A stretch of 64,000 nt of DNA, from assembly GCA_032251335.1 (NCBI GenBank), contig JAVVDW010000008.1:54479-118478 (forward strand), in the 5' to 3' direction. The notes under the pieces were generated by a model. That model had not been told where the DNA came from and ran no database searches. It saw nothing but the letters and a program-made list of their open reading frames with translations. Shown here in pieces: positions 50,779-59,945 of this stretch (positions are counted from its first letter, which is position 1; every line of letters begins with the position of its first letter). Position numbers and translations under genes: made by a program. Origin of the DNA: UM-FILTER-40-17 sp032251335 (GTDB taxonomy: Bacteria; Bacteroidota; Bacteroidia; Flavobacteriales; Flavobacteriaceae).

Positions 50779-51849
50779 TCAGCGGAAGATACTCAAATCT
50801 ACTCGTAAAGAAAAAACATTTGATACCAAAGCTTCGCCACCTTCGCCAATATTGGTAAGTGCGTAATCAAATTGGATACCTCTGTATCGAAAACCAACAC
50901 CAAAATTGGGTTGTACGTTGAGTTCTTCACTACCGTCAAATTGCTCGATGTTTTGAAAATTTCCGACACCGCCTCTCAAGAAAACCATGTCCAGATAATC
51001 AAGTTGAAAACCAAAAGCCGGATCTACAGAAACAAACGAACTGGAAATGACATCGTTGGTTTCGAAGAAGCGGGCGTTCAAGTCAATTTCGGCAAGCAGT
51101 TCGTAGTCTCTACCAAGTTCAAACATGCGCGAAACACCAAACTGCGCTTTGGGCAGCGTCACTTCGGTGCTTTCGGGTACGTCTTGATTTTGTCCCGGAA
51201 TGGCGTCGCGGATTTTTTGAAATTCCTCTTCGTCAAAAGTCCATGTATTTACGGTGGTAGTGATGTCTCTGAGCATCAAGCCCAATTGCCATTTTCCGGC
51301 TTCGTATTGAATACCCAAATCAAAACCAAAACCCCAAGAAGTGGCAAAATCGCCTATAATCCTTCTGACCACTTTTGCATTGGCGCCGTATTTGAGGCCT
51401 TGTACAGGTGCGCTTCGCGCATAGGAAAACATAAATGCCCAATCGGTTGCGGAAAAAAGACTGATGCGGTTAAAATCTATATTTCCTTCGTTGTCTATAA
51501 GTTCGGTAGTATTTAGAATATCGTCAACGCCAAATCGGATTAAAGAAAAAGCCACGGCGCTTCTGTCGTCTAGCGGCATGGCAAAAGCGGCGTAATCGTA
51601 ATTAGCAATGCTGGCGAAATAATTGGCGTGCATCAGAGAAATTTCCTGATCTTCGATGTTTGCCAAACCGGCCGGATTCCAATAAGCAGCATTTACATGG
51701 TCTATGTGCGCGACCACCGCGTTAGACATGCCCAAGGCAGCCGCATCCACCCCAATGTTCAAAAATTCATTGGAAAATTTGCGTGCGGTTTGTCCGAATG
51801 CCGTGCATATTAGCATTGACAAGCACAAAAGAAAAAAAAACTTTTTCAA
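50779..51849 (-). CDS. PorV/PorQ family outer-membrane protein
   Basis: A 356-residue beta-barrel protein. The Bacteroidota PorV/PorQ group (OmpP1/FadL fold) serves type IX secretion or related outer-membrane tasks. Diagnostic parts are FLNIGVDAAALGMSNAVVA and HVNAAYWNPAGLANI after a signal peptide ending CTAFGQ. No in-frame ATG exists upstream. I use the TTG at 51849, which gives MKKFFFLLCLSMLICTAFGQ; a second TTG at 51870 is possible. A run of nine T lies in the signal peptide (51832-51840). Its stop is 1 nt from the lnt start. The canonical PorV sequence is different, so this is a paralogue. Confidence 0.8.
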   Translation of the reverse strand: MKKFFFLLCLSMLICTAFGQTARKFSNEFLNIGVDAAALGMSNAVVAHIDHVNAAYWNPAGLANIEDQEISLMHANYFASIANYDYAAFAMPLDDRSAVAFSLIRFGVDDILNTTELIDNEGNIDFNRISLFSATDWAFMFSYARSAPVQGLKYGANAKVVRRIIGDFATSWGFGFDLGIQYEAGKWQLGLMLRDITTTVNTWTFDEEEFQKIRDAIPGQNQDVPESTEVTLPKAQFGVSRMFELGRDYELLAEIDLNARFFETNDVISSSFVSVDPAFGFQLDYLDMVFLRGGVGNFQNIEQFDGSEELNVQPNFGVGFRYRGIQFDYALTNIGEGGEALVSNVFSLRVDLSIFR

Positions 51850-51959
51850 GCGCGTATTTTTATCAGGCAAATATCTTATTTTTATCCTTAATAAATAACT
51901 ATCTTCGCATGAAGTTATTATGAACTTAACGAATATTTCCTATTAAAATTATTCGCTAG

Positions 51960-52760
51960 ATGAGATTTGAAAAGCACTTACCAAATATCCTCACTTTATT
52001 AAACCTGTTCTGTGGTATCCTGGCCATATTTTACAATATTCTGGGAGAGATGTCCTTTGTATTTATGTTTGTAGTCTTTGGCTTGGTTTTCGATTTTTTG
52101 GATGGTTTTTTGGCCCGATTACTCAAAGTCCATTCGCAGATAGGCAAGCATCTAGACTCTTTAGCGGATGTGGTTACCTTTGGTATTGTTCCGGGCTTGG
52201 TCATGTTCAACATGCTGTACTGGAGTCAGATGCCTAATAATTTCGGACACGGCTTTTTTCATTATTACCTAGATATGGCGACATTAGAAAATGGTTTCGA
52301 CATTATACCTACGTTGCCTATGTTTGGTTTGCTCATCACTCTTGCTTCGGCATACCGCTTGGCAAAATTTAATGCAGACGCCAAGCAAACCAACTACTTT
52401 ATTGGTTTGGCCACGCCTGCAAATGCTATTTTTATTTTGTCTTTTGCCATGATGTTGCATGAAAACGGGCCTGAGTTTCTGGGAGGCTTGCTGCTGAATA
52501 GCTATTTTTTGATAGGCATTACGTTGTTTAGCAGCATCATGCTCAATGCCCCCATGCGTTTGTTCTCACTTAAAACCACGAGCTATGGTTTTAGAGACAA
52601 TTTATTCAGGTATATTTTTGTTGTTTTTGCTTTGGGTGCTTTTTTCACTTTAGGCTATGTGTCTATCCCGATATCTATAGTTATTTATATGCTTTTCTCT
52701 CAAGTGTTTAGTTACAGATTGGGCTTGAAAGATCTGGAAGATATCGTTCACGACAGGTAA
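51960..52760 (+). CDS. pssA: CDP-diacylglycerol-serine O-phosphatidyltransferase
   Basis: A 266-residue integral membrane CDP-alcohol phosphatidyltransferase that makes phosphatidylserine from CDP-diacylglycerol and serine, the precursor of phosphatidylethanolamine. The family motif DG(x2)AR(x8)G(x3)D(x3)D is complete in LDGFLARLLKVHSQIGKHLD followed by SLAD. Six to eight membrane helices follow. The ATG at 51960 is well placed. Convergent with the NtrC-like gene, with a 9-bp gap. Confidence 0.93.
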   Translation: MRFEKHLPNILTLLNLFCGILAIFYNILGEMSFVFMFVVFGLVFDFLDGFLARLLKVHSQIGKHLDSLADVVTFGIVPGLVMFNMLYWSQMPNNFGHGFFHYYLDMATLENGFDIIPTLPMFGLLITLASAYRLAKFNADAKQTNYFIGLATPANAIFILSFAMMLHENGPEFLGGLLLNSYFLIGITLFSSIMLNAPMRLFSLKTTSYGFRDNLFRYIFVVFALGAFFTLGYVSIPISIVIYMLFSQVFSYRLGLKDLEDIVHDR

Positions 52761-52769
52761 TTTTCAGGG

Positions 52770-53933
52770 CTACTTACTGGCAAAAAGGGAAACATCCGTT
52801 TCATCTACCGGATCGCTACCGAGTATGATGAGTCGCTCAACCACATTTCGCAACTCCCGAATGTTACCTGTCCAATCGTACTCTTGGAGTTGTTCAATGG
52901 CTTTTTTAGAAAATTTTTTCGATGCACTACCTTGCTCCGACGCAATTTTTTCAGCGAAAAAAGTAATGAGATCGGGTATGTCTTCCCTACGGTCATTTAA
53001 GCTTGGCACTTCTATGAGAATCACGGCCAGTCGATGGTATAAATCTTCCCGAAACTTATTGGCTTCAATTTCTTTTTTTAAATTTTTATTGGTTGCAGCC
53101 ACTATTCGAACATCTACTTTGATGTCTTTGTCTGAGCCAACCCTCGTGATTTTGTTTTCTTGTAATGCCCGAAGTACCTTTGCTTGAGCGGAGAGGCTCA
53201 TATCGCCAATCTCATCCAAAAAAAGCGTACCGCCGTTGGCTGTTTCAAACTTGCCCGCACGGTCTTTAACGGCAGATGTAAAAGCACCTTTTACATGACC
53301 AAAAAGCTCGCTTTCAATCAATTCTGATGGAATTGCCGCACAATTCACTTCTACGAAAGGCGCCCCGGAGCGTTGGCTTTTTTCGTGCAACCAGTGTGCA
53401 ACCAATTCTTTTCCCGTGCCGTTTTCTCCGGTGATGAGTACACGTGCTTCTGTGGGTGCCACTTTTTCGATGAGATCTTTTATCTTGTTGATTTCAGGCG
53501 AACTGCCAATCATCTCAAAATTCTTACTTACTTTTCGCTTGAGCTGTTTGTTTTCTACCAACAAGGTCTTTTTGTCCAATGCATTGCGCACCATATGCAG
53601 AAAACGATTCAAATCGGGCGGTTTGGAAATGTAATCAAAAGCACCCATACGCATGGTTTGCACAGCGGTGTCCAAATCGCCATGCCCGGAAATCATGACA
53701 AAAGGAATTTCAGGTTTTATTTTTTTGACGGCTTCCAACAACTCTACGCCATCCATTTTGGGCATTTTTATATCGCATATAACCAAATCGAAGTCTTCAT
53801 TTTCAATAATTTTCAAACCTTCCTGACCATCTGCTGCCTCAGCAGTTTCGTAATTTTCATTTTCTTCTTTTAATATTTTGGCGAGTACGCGTCTGATGGA
53901 AACTTCGTCTTCTACGATGAGTATTTTGGGCAT
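52770..53933 (-). CDS. NtrC-like sigma-54 response regulator without DNA-binding domain
   Basis: A 387-residue response regulator. The start MPKILIVEDEVSIRRVLAK at 53933 opens a receiver domain with phospho-acceptor Asp in LVICDIKMPKMDG and the Lys of ISKPPD. The AAA+ domain shows ITGENGTGKELVA (Walker A) and GGTLFLDEIGDMSL (Walker B). The sigma-54 contact loop reads GAFTSA instead of GAFTGA. The protein ends after NIRELRNVVERLIILGSDPVDE, so there is no Fis-type helix-turn-helix. This layout is common in Flavobacteriia and implies that the protein activates from solution or through a partner. No cognate kinase is adjacent. Confidence 0.85.
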   Translation of the reverse strand: MPKILIVEDEVSIRRVLAKILKEENENYETAEAADGQEGLKIIENEDFDLVICDIKMPKMDGVELLEAVKKIKPEIPFVMISGHGDLDTAVQTMRMGAFDYISKPPDLNRFLHMVRNALDKKTLLVENKQLKRKVSKNFEMIGSSPEINKIKDLIEKVAPTEARVLITGENGTGKELVAHWLHEKSQRSGAPFVEVNCAAIPSELIESELFGHVKGAFTSAVKDRAGKFETANGGTLFLDEIGDMSLSAQAKVLRALQENKITRVGSDKDIKVDVRIVAATNKNLKKEIEANKFREDLYHRLAVILIEVPSLNDRREDIPDLITFFAEKIASEQGSASKKFSKKAIEQLQEYDWTGNIRELRNVVERLIILGSDPVDETDVSLFASK

Positions 53934-54012
53934 GTCAATAATATGTTTTAGACTTCTAAAGTACGGAAAAAACAAACAGTTAGGTCATCGTAAATCTTAA
54001 AAAACTTCTAAT

Positions 54013-54894
54013 TTACAATCCGAACTTGATGCCTGTCCGCAAATAAAAATTCCTGTTGTCATCAATGGTCAATATTTTATCTCTGTCATTGTCTCTGAGT
54101 ATGGTGTTTTGGTTGAGCGTATAGCCTCCGTATAAATAGTATGAAAGGTACTTGCTGAAGTTATATTCATAACCCAGTCCACCTACTATAGCCCTATACG
54201 AAATGCTTTCTGCACGCTTGCCGTTGGGGGCATTGAAGCGTTCTTGTATGTTGACAAAAAAACCGTCGAGTTGCAGAAATGCCTGCATACTGTGTTTGGG
54301 TGTAAATTGATGCTTGAGGTTAAATTTTGGAATGCCTAATGAATAGGACCACTTGGGGTTGAATTGTTTCCAATAATTTATAGTCGGCAACGGAATGGGC
54401 ACACCGGCCGTGGAGTTGATGCCAATACCCAGGATAAGTCTGGAGGGTTTGTCTAGATTGGGGCGATTTCTTACAATGTAGGCGGTACCGTTTAACTGAA
54501 AGTCGTCAGATTCCAAGCTGCCCGTCCAAGTGGAAGCAATTCGGGGTGCAAAGAGCAACACCAATCGCCAGTTTTCATTCCATTTGGTGGTGTAACTCAA
54601 ATTGAGATCCAACACATGCAAGCGGTCTATGTTTTCTGTTGGGAAGGGCACGTCATCCTCAAAGGTAAAATTGTAATGTTGGTACTCCATTCCCGCAATA
54701 AAATAATTACCATTTTTTAGTTTGAAGGGCACATTAAAAGACGTTTTGAATCTGGAAAATTCTGCATCAGAAGCATTGTAAGGATTGTGTGCGTATTCTA
54801 GCCTGAAAAAATCGGCGTTTTGAGCAAATGCAGCGGGGACTAAAAAGCCTATCAGCAACAAGATATTTATTCTTAGAAAAGATATTTTAAACAT
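54013..54894 (-). CDS. Predicted outer-membrane beta-barrel protein (DUF6268-like)
   Basis: A 293-residue protein with a signal peptide ending LVPAAFAQ, followed by alternating hydrophobic beta-strands and a C-terminal YLRTGIKFGL. The strand pattern (FNVPFKLKNGNYFIAGMEYQH, SYTTKWNENWRLVLLFAPRI) fits a DUF6268-type outer-membrane barrel of Bacteroidota. No ligand is known for this group. The gap to the MscS gene is 39 nt on the same strand, so the two could share a transcript. Confidence 0.6.
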   Translation of the reverse strand: MFKISFLRINILLLIGFLVPAAFAQNADFFRLEYAHNPYNASDAEFSRFKTSFNVPFKLKNGNYFIAGMEYQHYNFTFEDDVPFPTENIDRLHVLDLNLSYTTKWNENWRLVLLFAPRIASTWTGSLESDDFQLNGTAYIVRNRPNLDKPSRLILGIGINSTAGVPIPLPTINYWKQFNPKWSYSLGIPKFNLKHQFTPKHSMQAFLQLDGFFVNIQERFNAPNGKRAESISYRAIVGGLGYEYNFSKYLSYYLYGGYTLNQNTILRDNDRDKILTIDDNRNFYLRTGIKFGL

Positions 54895-54933
54895 GTTTAT
54901 TTTTAAAGTTTGAGAAAACGCAGTTGTCTGCTG

Positions 54934-55764
54934 TTACTTATTTGTTTGAAAAAGATGCACATCTCTCTGTGGGAATGGTATGGTTATGTTGTTTTCCCTA
55001 AAGATCTGATCGATGGCAAACCTGAGGTCGCTTTTTATTTTTGGATCACCAAAACTGTCCGAAACATAAAAAAACAACCCGAAGTTGAGCGATGAATCGC
55101 CAAAGTCTTCAAACAAAACCATAGGCGCCGGTTTTTTGAGTATGCCTCGTTGTTTGTTCGCACAACTGAGTAATAATTTTTCTACCAACCTCACATCGCT
55201 GCCATAAGCCACACCCACTTTAATACTTTCTCTGGTGCTTTTTTGATTTTGCGTATAGTTGTAGAGCACTTCGGTGAGGAAATTGTGGTTGGGAATTACC
55301 AAAACCTTATCGTCTCGGGTGAGCGCACGTGTGGTGCGAAGTCTGATGTCGGTTACTTTGCCCACTTTTCCGTCAATCTCGATGATATCACCCACATGAA
55401 GCGATTTGTCTATAATAATCAGTATGCCGGAGATGATATCTTGAAAAAGGTTTTGAAGGGCAAAACCCAAGCCGACAAAAATGGCTGCAGAGGCTGTGAG
55501 TAAAACAGTGACATCAACACCGGATGAACTGAGCGTGATAATCACAACCAGTATATACACTACATATTTGACAAATTTAAAAATGCTTATAAACTTGTTT
55601 TTATCGTCCGATTCAAGCTTTCGTGTTACAATATTTCTAACAACTCGGAGGAAAAAACCGGTAAAGATAAAAGCAACCAGTACGAGAAGTATTTGCCAAA
55701 CTGTAATAGAAATACTCTCAGTAGAAAACAGCTTGTAATTTAGAAACTCTCGGATTAATTCCAT
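54934..55764 (-). CDS. MscS family mechanosensitive ion channel
   Basis: A 276-residue small-conductance mechanosensitive channel, which opens on membrane tension and releases solutes on hypo-osmotic shock. Three membrane helices occupy the first 110 residues, the pore-lining TM3 being LLTASAAIFVGLGFALQNLFQDIISG. The beta domain follows with GDIIEIDGKVGKVTDIRLR and ALTRDDKVLVIPNHNFL. It directly follows the ABC permease stop (the two coordinates are adjacent, 55764/55765). It may be part of the same transcript. Confidence 0.92.
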   Translation of the reverse strand: MELIREFLNYKLFSTESISITVWQILLVLVAFIFTGFFLRVVRNIVTRKLESDDKNKFISIFKFVKYVVYILVVIITLSSSGVDVTVLLTASAAIFVGLGFALQNLFQDIISGILIIIDKSLHVGDIIEIDGKVGKVTDIRLRTTRALTRDDKVLVIPNHNFLTEVLYNYTQNQKSTRESIKVGVAYGSDVRLVEKLLLSCANKQRGILKKPAPMVLFEDFGDSSLNFGLFFYVSDSFGDPKIKSDLRFAIDQIFRENNITIPFPQRDVHLFQTNK

Positions 55765-57027
55765 CTATTTGTGTTTTAACCACCTGATCAGTTCACGGTA
55801 GGAAGGTTTTTTTCCGTACATAAGAATGCCAACTCTGTATATTTTTCCGGCAAACCAAACCACTATCAAAAAAGTCCCGAAAAGCAAAAGTAACGAAATT
55901 ACCCATTGCCACCAAGGCACGCCAAAGGGGATTCGCATGAGCATGACGATAGGTGCGGTAAAAGGAATCATTGAAAAGACGGTAGAAACGGTGCCGTGCG
56001 GATTTTCAATCACTGTAAAAAAACCAATGTAAACGCCCAATATGAGCGGCAGCAATATGGGTAGCATAAATTGTTGGGTGTCGGTTTCATTGTCCACAGC
56101 GGCGCCTATGGCAGCGTAAATAGAACTGTACAAGAAGTAGCCTCCGGTAAAAAAAAGCAGAAAAGACACAATCATGAAACCAAGCGGTAAGGCCAAAATT
56201 TCTTTCAGTATAACGGTCAAGTTAAATGCAGAAGTCTGGGTGTCAGCGATAGTTTGAGGATAAGCACCTTGCAGATTTCCAAAAAGTTGCAACAGTAAAA
56301 AACCGATAAATATCCAAATCGTGAATTGGAGCAATCCGGCCATGGTGGTGCCTAATATCTTGCCCATCATCAGATCAAAAGGTTTTACAGAAGATATGAT
56401 AATCTCGATGACGCGATTGGTCTTTTCTTCAATGACACTGCGCATGACCATGTTGCCGTATATGACGATAAACATCATGATGAGGTAACCCGCAAAACCA
56501 CCAAAGATCATTTTGACGTAGGAATTGGTTTTGGAAGTTTCCTTTCCGGTATAATTTTGGATACTTATTAGGGTGTTCTCAGGGTTGTCATAAAAAGTTG
56601 TAGGATCTATGCCCCGATTTATCAATGCTTGATTTTGGTAATATTCTTTGAGCTTGTTTTCAATGTTAGAAATCAAAACAGGACTTACAGATTCATTTGA
56701 GAAAAAAGATACCTGCGCATCTGCTTCCGTTTTTACAATTAATCCGTAAGTAGTTTCGTCTTCAGCTGTTTGTTTTTTAGCTTCAGCCACGCTGATGTCG
56801 TCTAAAAAACGGTATTGAATTTGCTCCGTATCGAATAAAATGTTTTTAAGTATATCGGTTTGATCGAATACGGCGATGTGTTTTATTTCCGAGTCGTTAA
56901 TTTTAGTGAGATAGGCGATAACCCCAAACATGATGAAAACCAAAATCGGGCTCATAAAGGTCATCAATACAAAAGACTTGTTACGGACTCGCGCTAAAAA
57001 TTCTCTGACAATAATGAGTTTAAGCAT
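55765..57027 (-). CDS. ABC-2 type transporter permease (NatB-like)
   Basis: A 420-residue membrane protein of the ABC-2 type. It has an N-terminal membrane helix, a large extracytoplasmic region (about residues 40-180), then five helices (FAGYLIMMFIVIYGNMVMRS, LLQFTIWIFIGFLLLQLFG and others) with the conserved EEKTNRVIEIIISSVKPFDLMMGKILG stretch, found in NatB and relatives. The partner ATPase (57020-57955) overlaps its start by 8 nt, so the two make an exporter. Sodium export is a family-based guess. Confidence 0.87.
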   Translation of the reverse strand: MLKLIIVREFLARVRNKSFVLMTFMSPILVFIMFGVIAYLTKINDSEIKHIAVFDQTDILKNILFDTEQIQYRFLDDISVAEAKKQTAEDETTYGLIVKTEADAQVSFFSNESVSPVLISNIENKLKEYYQNQALINRGIDPTTFYDNPENTLISIQNYTGKETSKTNSYVKMIFGGFAGYLIMMFIVIYGNMVMRSVIEEKTNRVIEIIISSVKPFDLMMGKILGTTMAGLLQFTIWIFIGFLLLQLFGNLQGAYPQTIADTQTSAFNLTVILKEILALPLGFMIVSFLLFFTGGYFLYSSIYAAIGAAVDNETDTQQFMLPILLPLILGVYIGFFTVIENPHGTVSTVFSMIPFTAPIVMLMRIPFGVPWWQWVISLLLLFGTFLIVVWFAGKIYRVGILMYGKKPSYRELIRWLKHK

Positions 57028-57955
57028 CGGGAGTTTCTTTTACCGTTTTGATGAAAATATCGTTAACACTAGGTATTTTTTCTTCAAATTTCACAAGTGT
57101 GCCGCATGCGGTTAAACCGGTCAATAAAGTATTGATGTCTGTATGTTTATCGATTTTTAATTTCAATAATTGTTGCCCAATTTCCACATGGTTTTTGCTT
57201 TCCATCAACTCGATACCCTCGTGTTGAAGTGCCGCAACTTTTGCGGTATTAAAATTTTCCAAAGTGGCCAAGTAAATACCTTGCTTGTAGCGATTTTTGA
57301 TGTCTCGAAGTGCGCCACTGAGCACCAGATGTGAGCGATTGATCAGCGCAATGTCGTCGCAAAGTTCTTCTACAGATTCCATACGATGTGTCGAAAATAT
57401 AATGGTAGCTCCCTTTTCTTTGAGTTCCAAAATTTCATTTTTAATGAGCTCAGTATTGATGGGGTCAAAACCGGAAAAGGGTTCGTCGAAGATGAGTAAC
57501 TTGGGTTGGTGTAGAACCGTGATGATAAATTGAACTTTCTGGGCCATACCTTTAGAAAGTTCGTTAATCTTTTTATCTCGCCAATCGTTAATGTTGAATT
57601 TATCGAACCAAAAATTGATGCGCTTTTTAGCTTCTTGCCTATCCAATCCTTTTAGTTGCGATAAATAAACCGCCTGTTCGCCTACTTTCATGCTTTTATA
57701 TAAACCTCTTTCTTCGGGTAAATAACCAATTTGTTTGATGTGTTTAGATTGAAGTGGTAGGCCGTCAAAAAGTAGCCGACCGCTATCGGGCATTGTAATT
57801 TGATTGATAATGCGAATGAGTGATGTTTTTCCGGCACCGTTTGGCCCTAAGAGACCAAAAATTTTTCCTTTTTTGACTGTCAACGAAACACTGTTGAGGG
57901 CAGTGTAGTTTCCATAAGTTTTTGAGACTTCTTGTACTTCTAAAAGATTTGGCAT
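57020..57955 (-). CDS. ABC transporter ATP-binding protein (NatA-like)
   Basis: A 311-residue ABC ATPase. Walker A GLLGPNGAGKTSL, the signature motif NELSKGMAQKVQF, Walker B LLIFDEPFSGFDP and the switch histidine in STHRMESVEEL are intact. The C-terminal extension of about 90 residues (DUF4162-like) ends KFEEKIPSVNDIFIKTVKE. The gene overlaps the permease by 8 nt. A short upstream region leads to the dnaJ terminator. Confidence 0.92.
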   Translation of the reverse strand: MPNLLEVQEVSKTYGNYTALNSVSLTVKKGKIFGLLGPNGAGKTSLIRIINQITMPDSGRLLFDGLPLQSKHIKQIGYLPEERGLYKSMKVGEQAVYLSQLKGLDRQEAKKRINFWFDKFNINDWRDKKINELSKGMAQKVQFIITVLHQPKLLIFDEPFSGFDPINTELIKNEILELKEKGATIIFSTHRMESVEELCDDIALINRSHLVLSGALRDIKNRYKQGIYLATLENFNTAKVAALQHEGIELMESKNHVEIGQQLLKLKIDKHTDINTLLTGLTACGTLVKFEEKIPSVNDIFIKTVKETPDA

Positions 57956-58060
57956 AGTGGGTTCTAAATCGGGCTAAATTTACAAATTTTGAATAAATAA
58001 TCACCGGTGCTTCCGGACTCTTATTTGAATTTTAAAAAATCTTAAATCATATTTTCCATA

Positions 58061-58099
58061 AAAAAACCCATCCTTGAATGACAAGTCAACAAGGATGGG
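58061..58099 (-). terminator. Terminator of the grpE-dnaJ operon
   Basis: CCCATCCTTG (58067-58076) pairs with CAAGGATGGG (58090-58099); on the minus strand a run of T follows. It lies 90 bp after the dnaJ stop. Confidence 0.85.
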
Positions 58100-58188
58100 A
58101 AAAAAATTGCTATGAAAAAGAAAAATATCGTTAAAAGATTAACGACTCACCAAAGGTAAAAAAATATTTTAAATGGGAGTCAAAAATT

Positions 58189-59298
58189 TTAAGAAAACAT
58201 ATCTTTAACTTTTTCGAAAAAAGATTTGTCAGATTTTTCGGGGTTTGGGGCAAAGTTACTGTCATCTTGCATGCGTTCAAAAAAGTCTTTTTGCTCCTTT
58301 GAAAGCTGTTTGGGTGTCCAAACATTGACATGAACGAGCAGGTCACCCTTGCTGTAGCCGTTCACATTGGATACGCCTTTTCCCTTTAATCTGAGTATTT
58401 TTCCGGATTGAATGCCGGGTTCGAGCTTGATACGTACCTTTCCGGAAGCGGTTTCTATGTCTTTGGCAACACCCAATGCGGCTTCTGAAAAGCTAATGTA
58501 GAGGTCATAATGCAGGTTATCACCTTCTCTTTTGAGGGTTTCATGTTCTGTTTCTTCAATCAATACATACAAATCTCCAGGAATACCTTTTCCGGGGGCG
58601 TCATTTCCTTTGCTGCTCACTTTGAGTTGCATACCATCACTAACACCGGGTGGTATTTGTATAGAAACGGTTTCCTCCACTATTTTGAGTCCTTGCGCAT
58701 CGGCATCTGCGGGTTTTGAAAGTATGGTTTGCCCACTGCCTTGGCAGGTGTGGCAAGTACTGGCCGTTTGCATACGACCCAAAATGGTGTTCGTCACACG
58801 CATGATTTGTCCGCTTCCGTTGCAAGTGCTGCAGGTGCTGTATCGGACGCCGGGTGCCTGAACTTTTCGTTTTACTTTAATTTTTTTCTCAACACCGTTT
58901 GATATTTCATCTAAGGTGAGCTTGATGCGAATACGCAAGTTTGACCCTTTGATTCGCGCTTCTCTACCGCCGCCAAAACCGCCAAAACCTCCACCAAACG
59001 CACCGCCAAAAATATCACCAAACTGACTGAAGATATCTTCCATATTCATGCCGCCGCCATTAAAACCGCCACCGCCTTCAAAAGCCTGATGGCCAAAACG
59101 GTCGTATTTGGCGCGCTTGTCAGGATTGCTCAATACTTCGTATGCCTCTGCTGCTTTTTTAAACATTTCCTCTGCCTTGGTATCACTCGGATTTTTATCC
59201 GGATGGTATTCTATGGCTTTTTTGCGGTATGCTTTTTTGATTTCAGCTTCCGAAGCACCTTTGCTGATGCCTAATATGTCGTAATAATCTTCTTTCAT
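58189..59298 (-). CDS. dnaJ: Chaperone DnaJ (two-repeat zinc region)
   Basis: Hsp40 co-chaperone of DnaK; 369 residues. The J domain has EYHPDKNPSDT (the HPD motif) and the G/F region is rich in Gly and Phe (GGGFNGGGMNMEDIF, FGGAFGGGFGGFGGG). The cysteine-rich region contains only CSTCNGSG and CHTCQGSG instead of the four CxxCxGxG repeats of E. coli DnaJ; the second zinc centre is retained. This form is usual in Flavobacteriia. The C-terminal client-binding domains are complete. It lies 19 nt downstream of grpE. Confidence 0.95.
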   Translation of the reverse strand: MKEDYYDILGISKGASEAEIKKAYRKKAIEYHPDKNPSDTKAEEMFKKAAEAYEVLSNPDKRAKYDRFGHQAFEGGGGFNGGGMNMEDIFSQFGDIFGGAFGGGFGGFGGGREARIKGSNLRIRIKLTLDEISNGVEKKIKVKRKVQAPGVRYSTCSTCNGSGQIMRVTNTILGRMQTASTCHTCQGSGQTILSKPADADAQGLKIVEETVSIQIPPGVSDGMQLKVSSKGNDAPGKGIPGDLYVLIEETEHETLKREGDNLHYDLYISFSEAALGVAKDIETASGKVRIKLEPGIQSGKILRLKGKGVSNVNGYSKGDLLVHVNVWTPKQLSKEQKDFFERMQDDSNFAPNPEKSDKSFFEKVKDMFS

Positions 59299-59317
59299 GG
59301 ATGGGTCTTTCTTGTGT

Positions 59318-59878
59318 TTATTGTCCGATGACTACTTTTGGGTAGCGAATAATTTTATCCCCAAGTTTATAACCTTTTTCTATAACATCTACAATCTTGC
59401 CTTTCATTTCGGGAGTCGGTGCTGGAATTTGTGTGACCGCTTCGTGAAAATCAGCATCAAAAGCATCTCCGTTGGCTACGGCTGAAACTTCAAGGCCTTT
59501 GCTTTTTAATATTTCTTTAAATTTGTTTTGAATGAGTGTAACGCCTTGCAAAGCGGCTGTTTCATCAGTCTTGGTAAGTTCATTTACGGCCCTGTCAAAA
59601 TCATCTAAAACGGGTATCAGCGAAGACAACACGTCTTGACCGGCCGTTTTAAAAAGTTCTAGTCGCTCTTTTGATGTGCGTCTCTTGTAGTTTTCAAATT
59701 CGGCGTACAATCTCAAAAACTTATCTTTCTCTTCTTGCAATTTTTCTTCGTATGCGCTTTTTAAATCTTCCGCGGGCTGCTTTGCTTGTTTATTTTCTTT
59801 CTTTGAAGTTTTGGCTTTTGCGTCGTTGGCTTTTTCGTCAACTACCGAGTTGTTTTGGTCTGTATTTTCTTTTTTCAT
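59318..59878 (-). CDS. grpE: Nucleotide exchange factor GrpE
   Basis: GrpE (186 residues) releases ADP from DnaK. A charged N-terminal region (lysine- and glutamate-rich, about 1-55) leads into a long coiled coil with FLRLYAEFENYKRRTSKERLEL and the C-terminal beta domain with FDADFHEAVTQIPAP and YKLGDKIIRYPKVVIGQ. It is the first gene of the grpE-dnaJ operon. A good promoter and a palindrome shared with htpG lie upstream. dnaK is not adjacent. Confidence 0.95.
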   Translation of the reverse strand: MKKENTDQNNSVVDEKANDAKAKTSKKENKQAKQPAEDLKSAYEEKLQEEKDKFLRLYAEFENYKRRTSKERLELFKTAGQDVLSSLIPVLDDFDRAVNELTKTDETAALQGVTLIQNKFKEILKSKGLEVSAVANGDAFDADFHEAVTQIPAPTPEMKGKIVDVIEKGYKLGDKIIRYPKVVIGQ

Positions 59879-59913
59879 TGTGCAGGATACATTATAATGG
59901 CGTTTGACTTTAG

Positions 59914-59945
59914 CAAAAGTATTGCCAAGTCGGTATAGCTGTCAA
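59914..59945 (-). promoter_or_regulatory. Promoter of grpE-dnaJ
   Basis: On the minus strand TTG (59943-59945) and TACTTTTG (59914-59921) are 21 bp apart, a good Bacteroidota promoter. The TTG lies inside the palindrome at 59940-59952, so a protein bound there would cover the -33 region. Confidence 0.6.

Noticed and set aside
58189..59298. DnaJ with only two CxxCxGxG repeats as a novelty
   Set aside because: This shortened zinc region is, as far as I recall, usual in flavobacterial DnaJ proteins, so it was kept as an annotation detail only.
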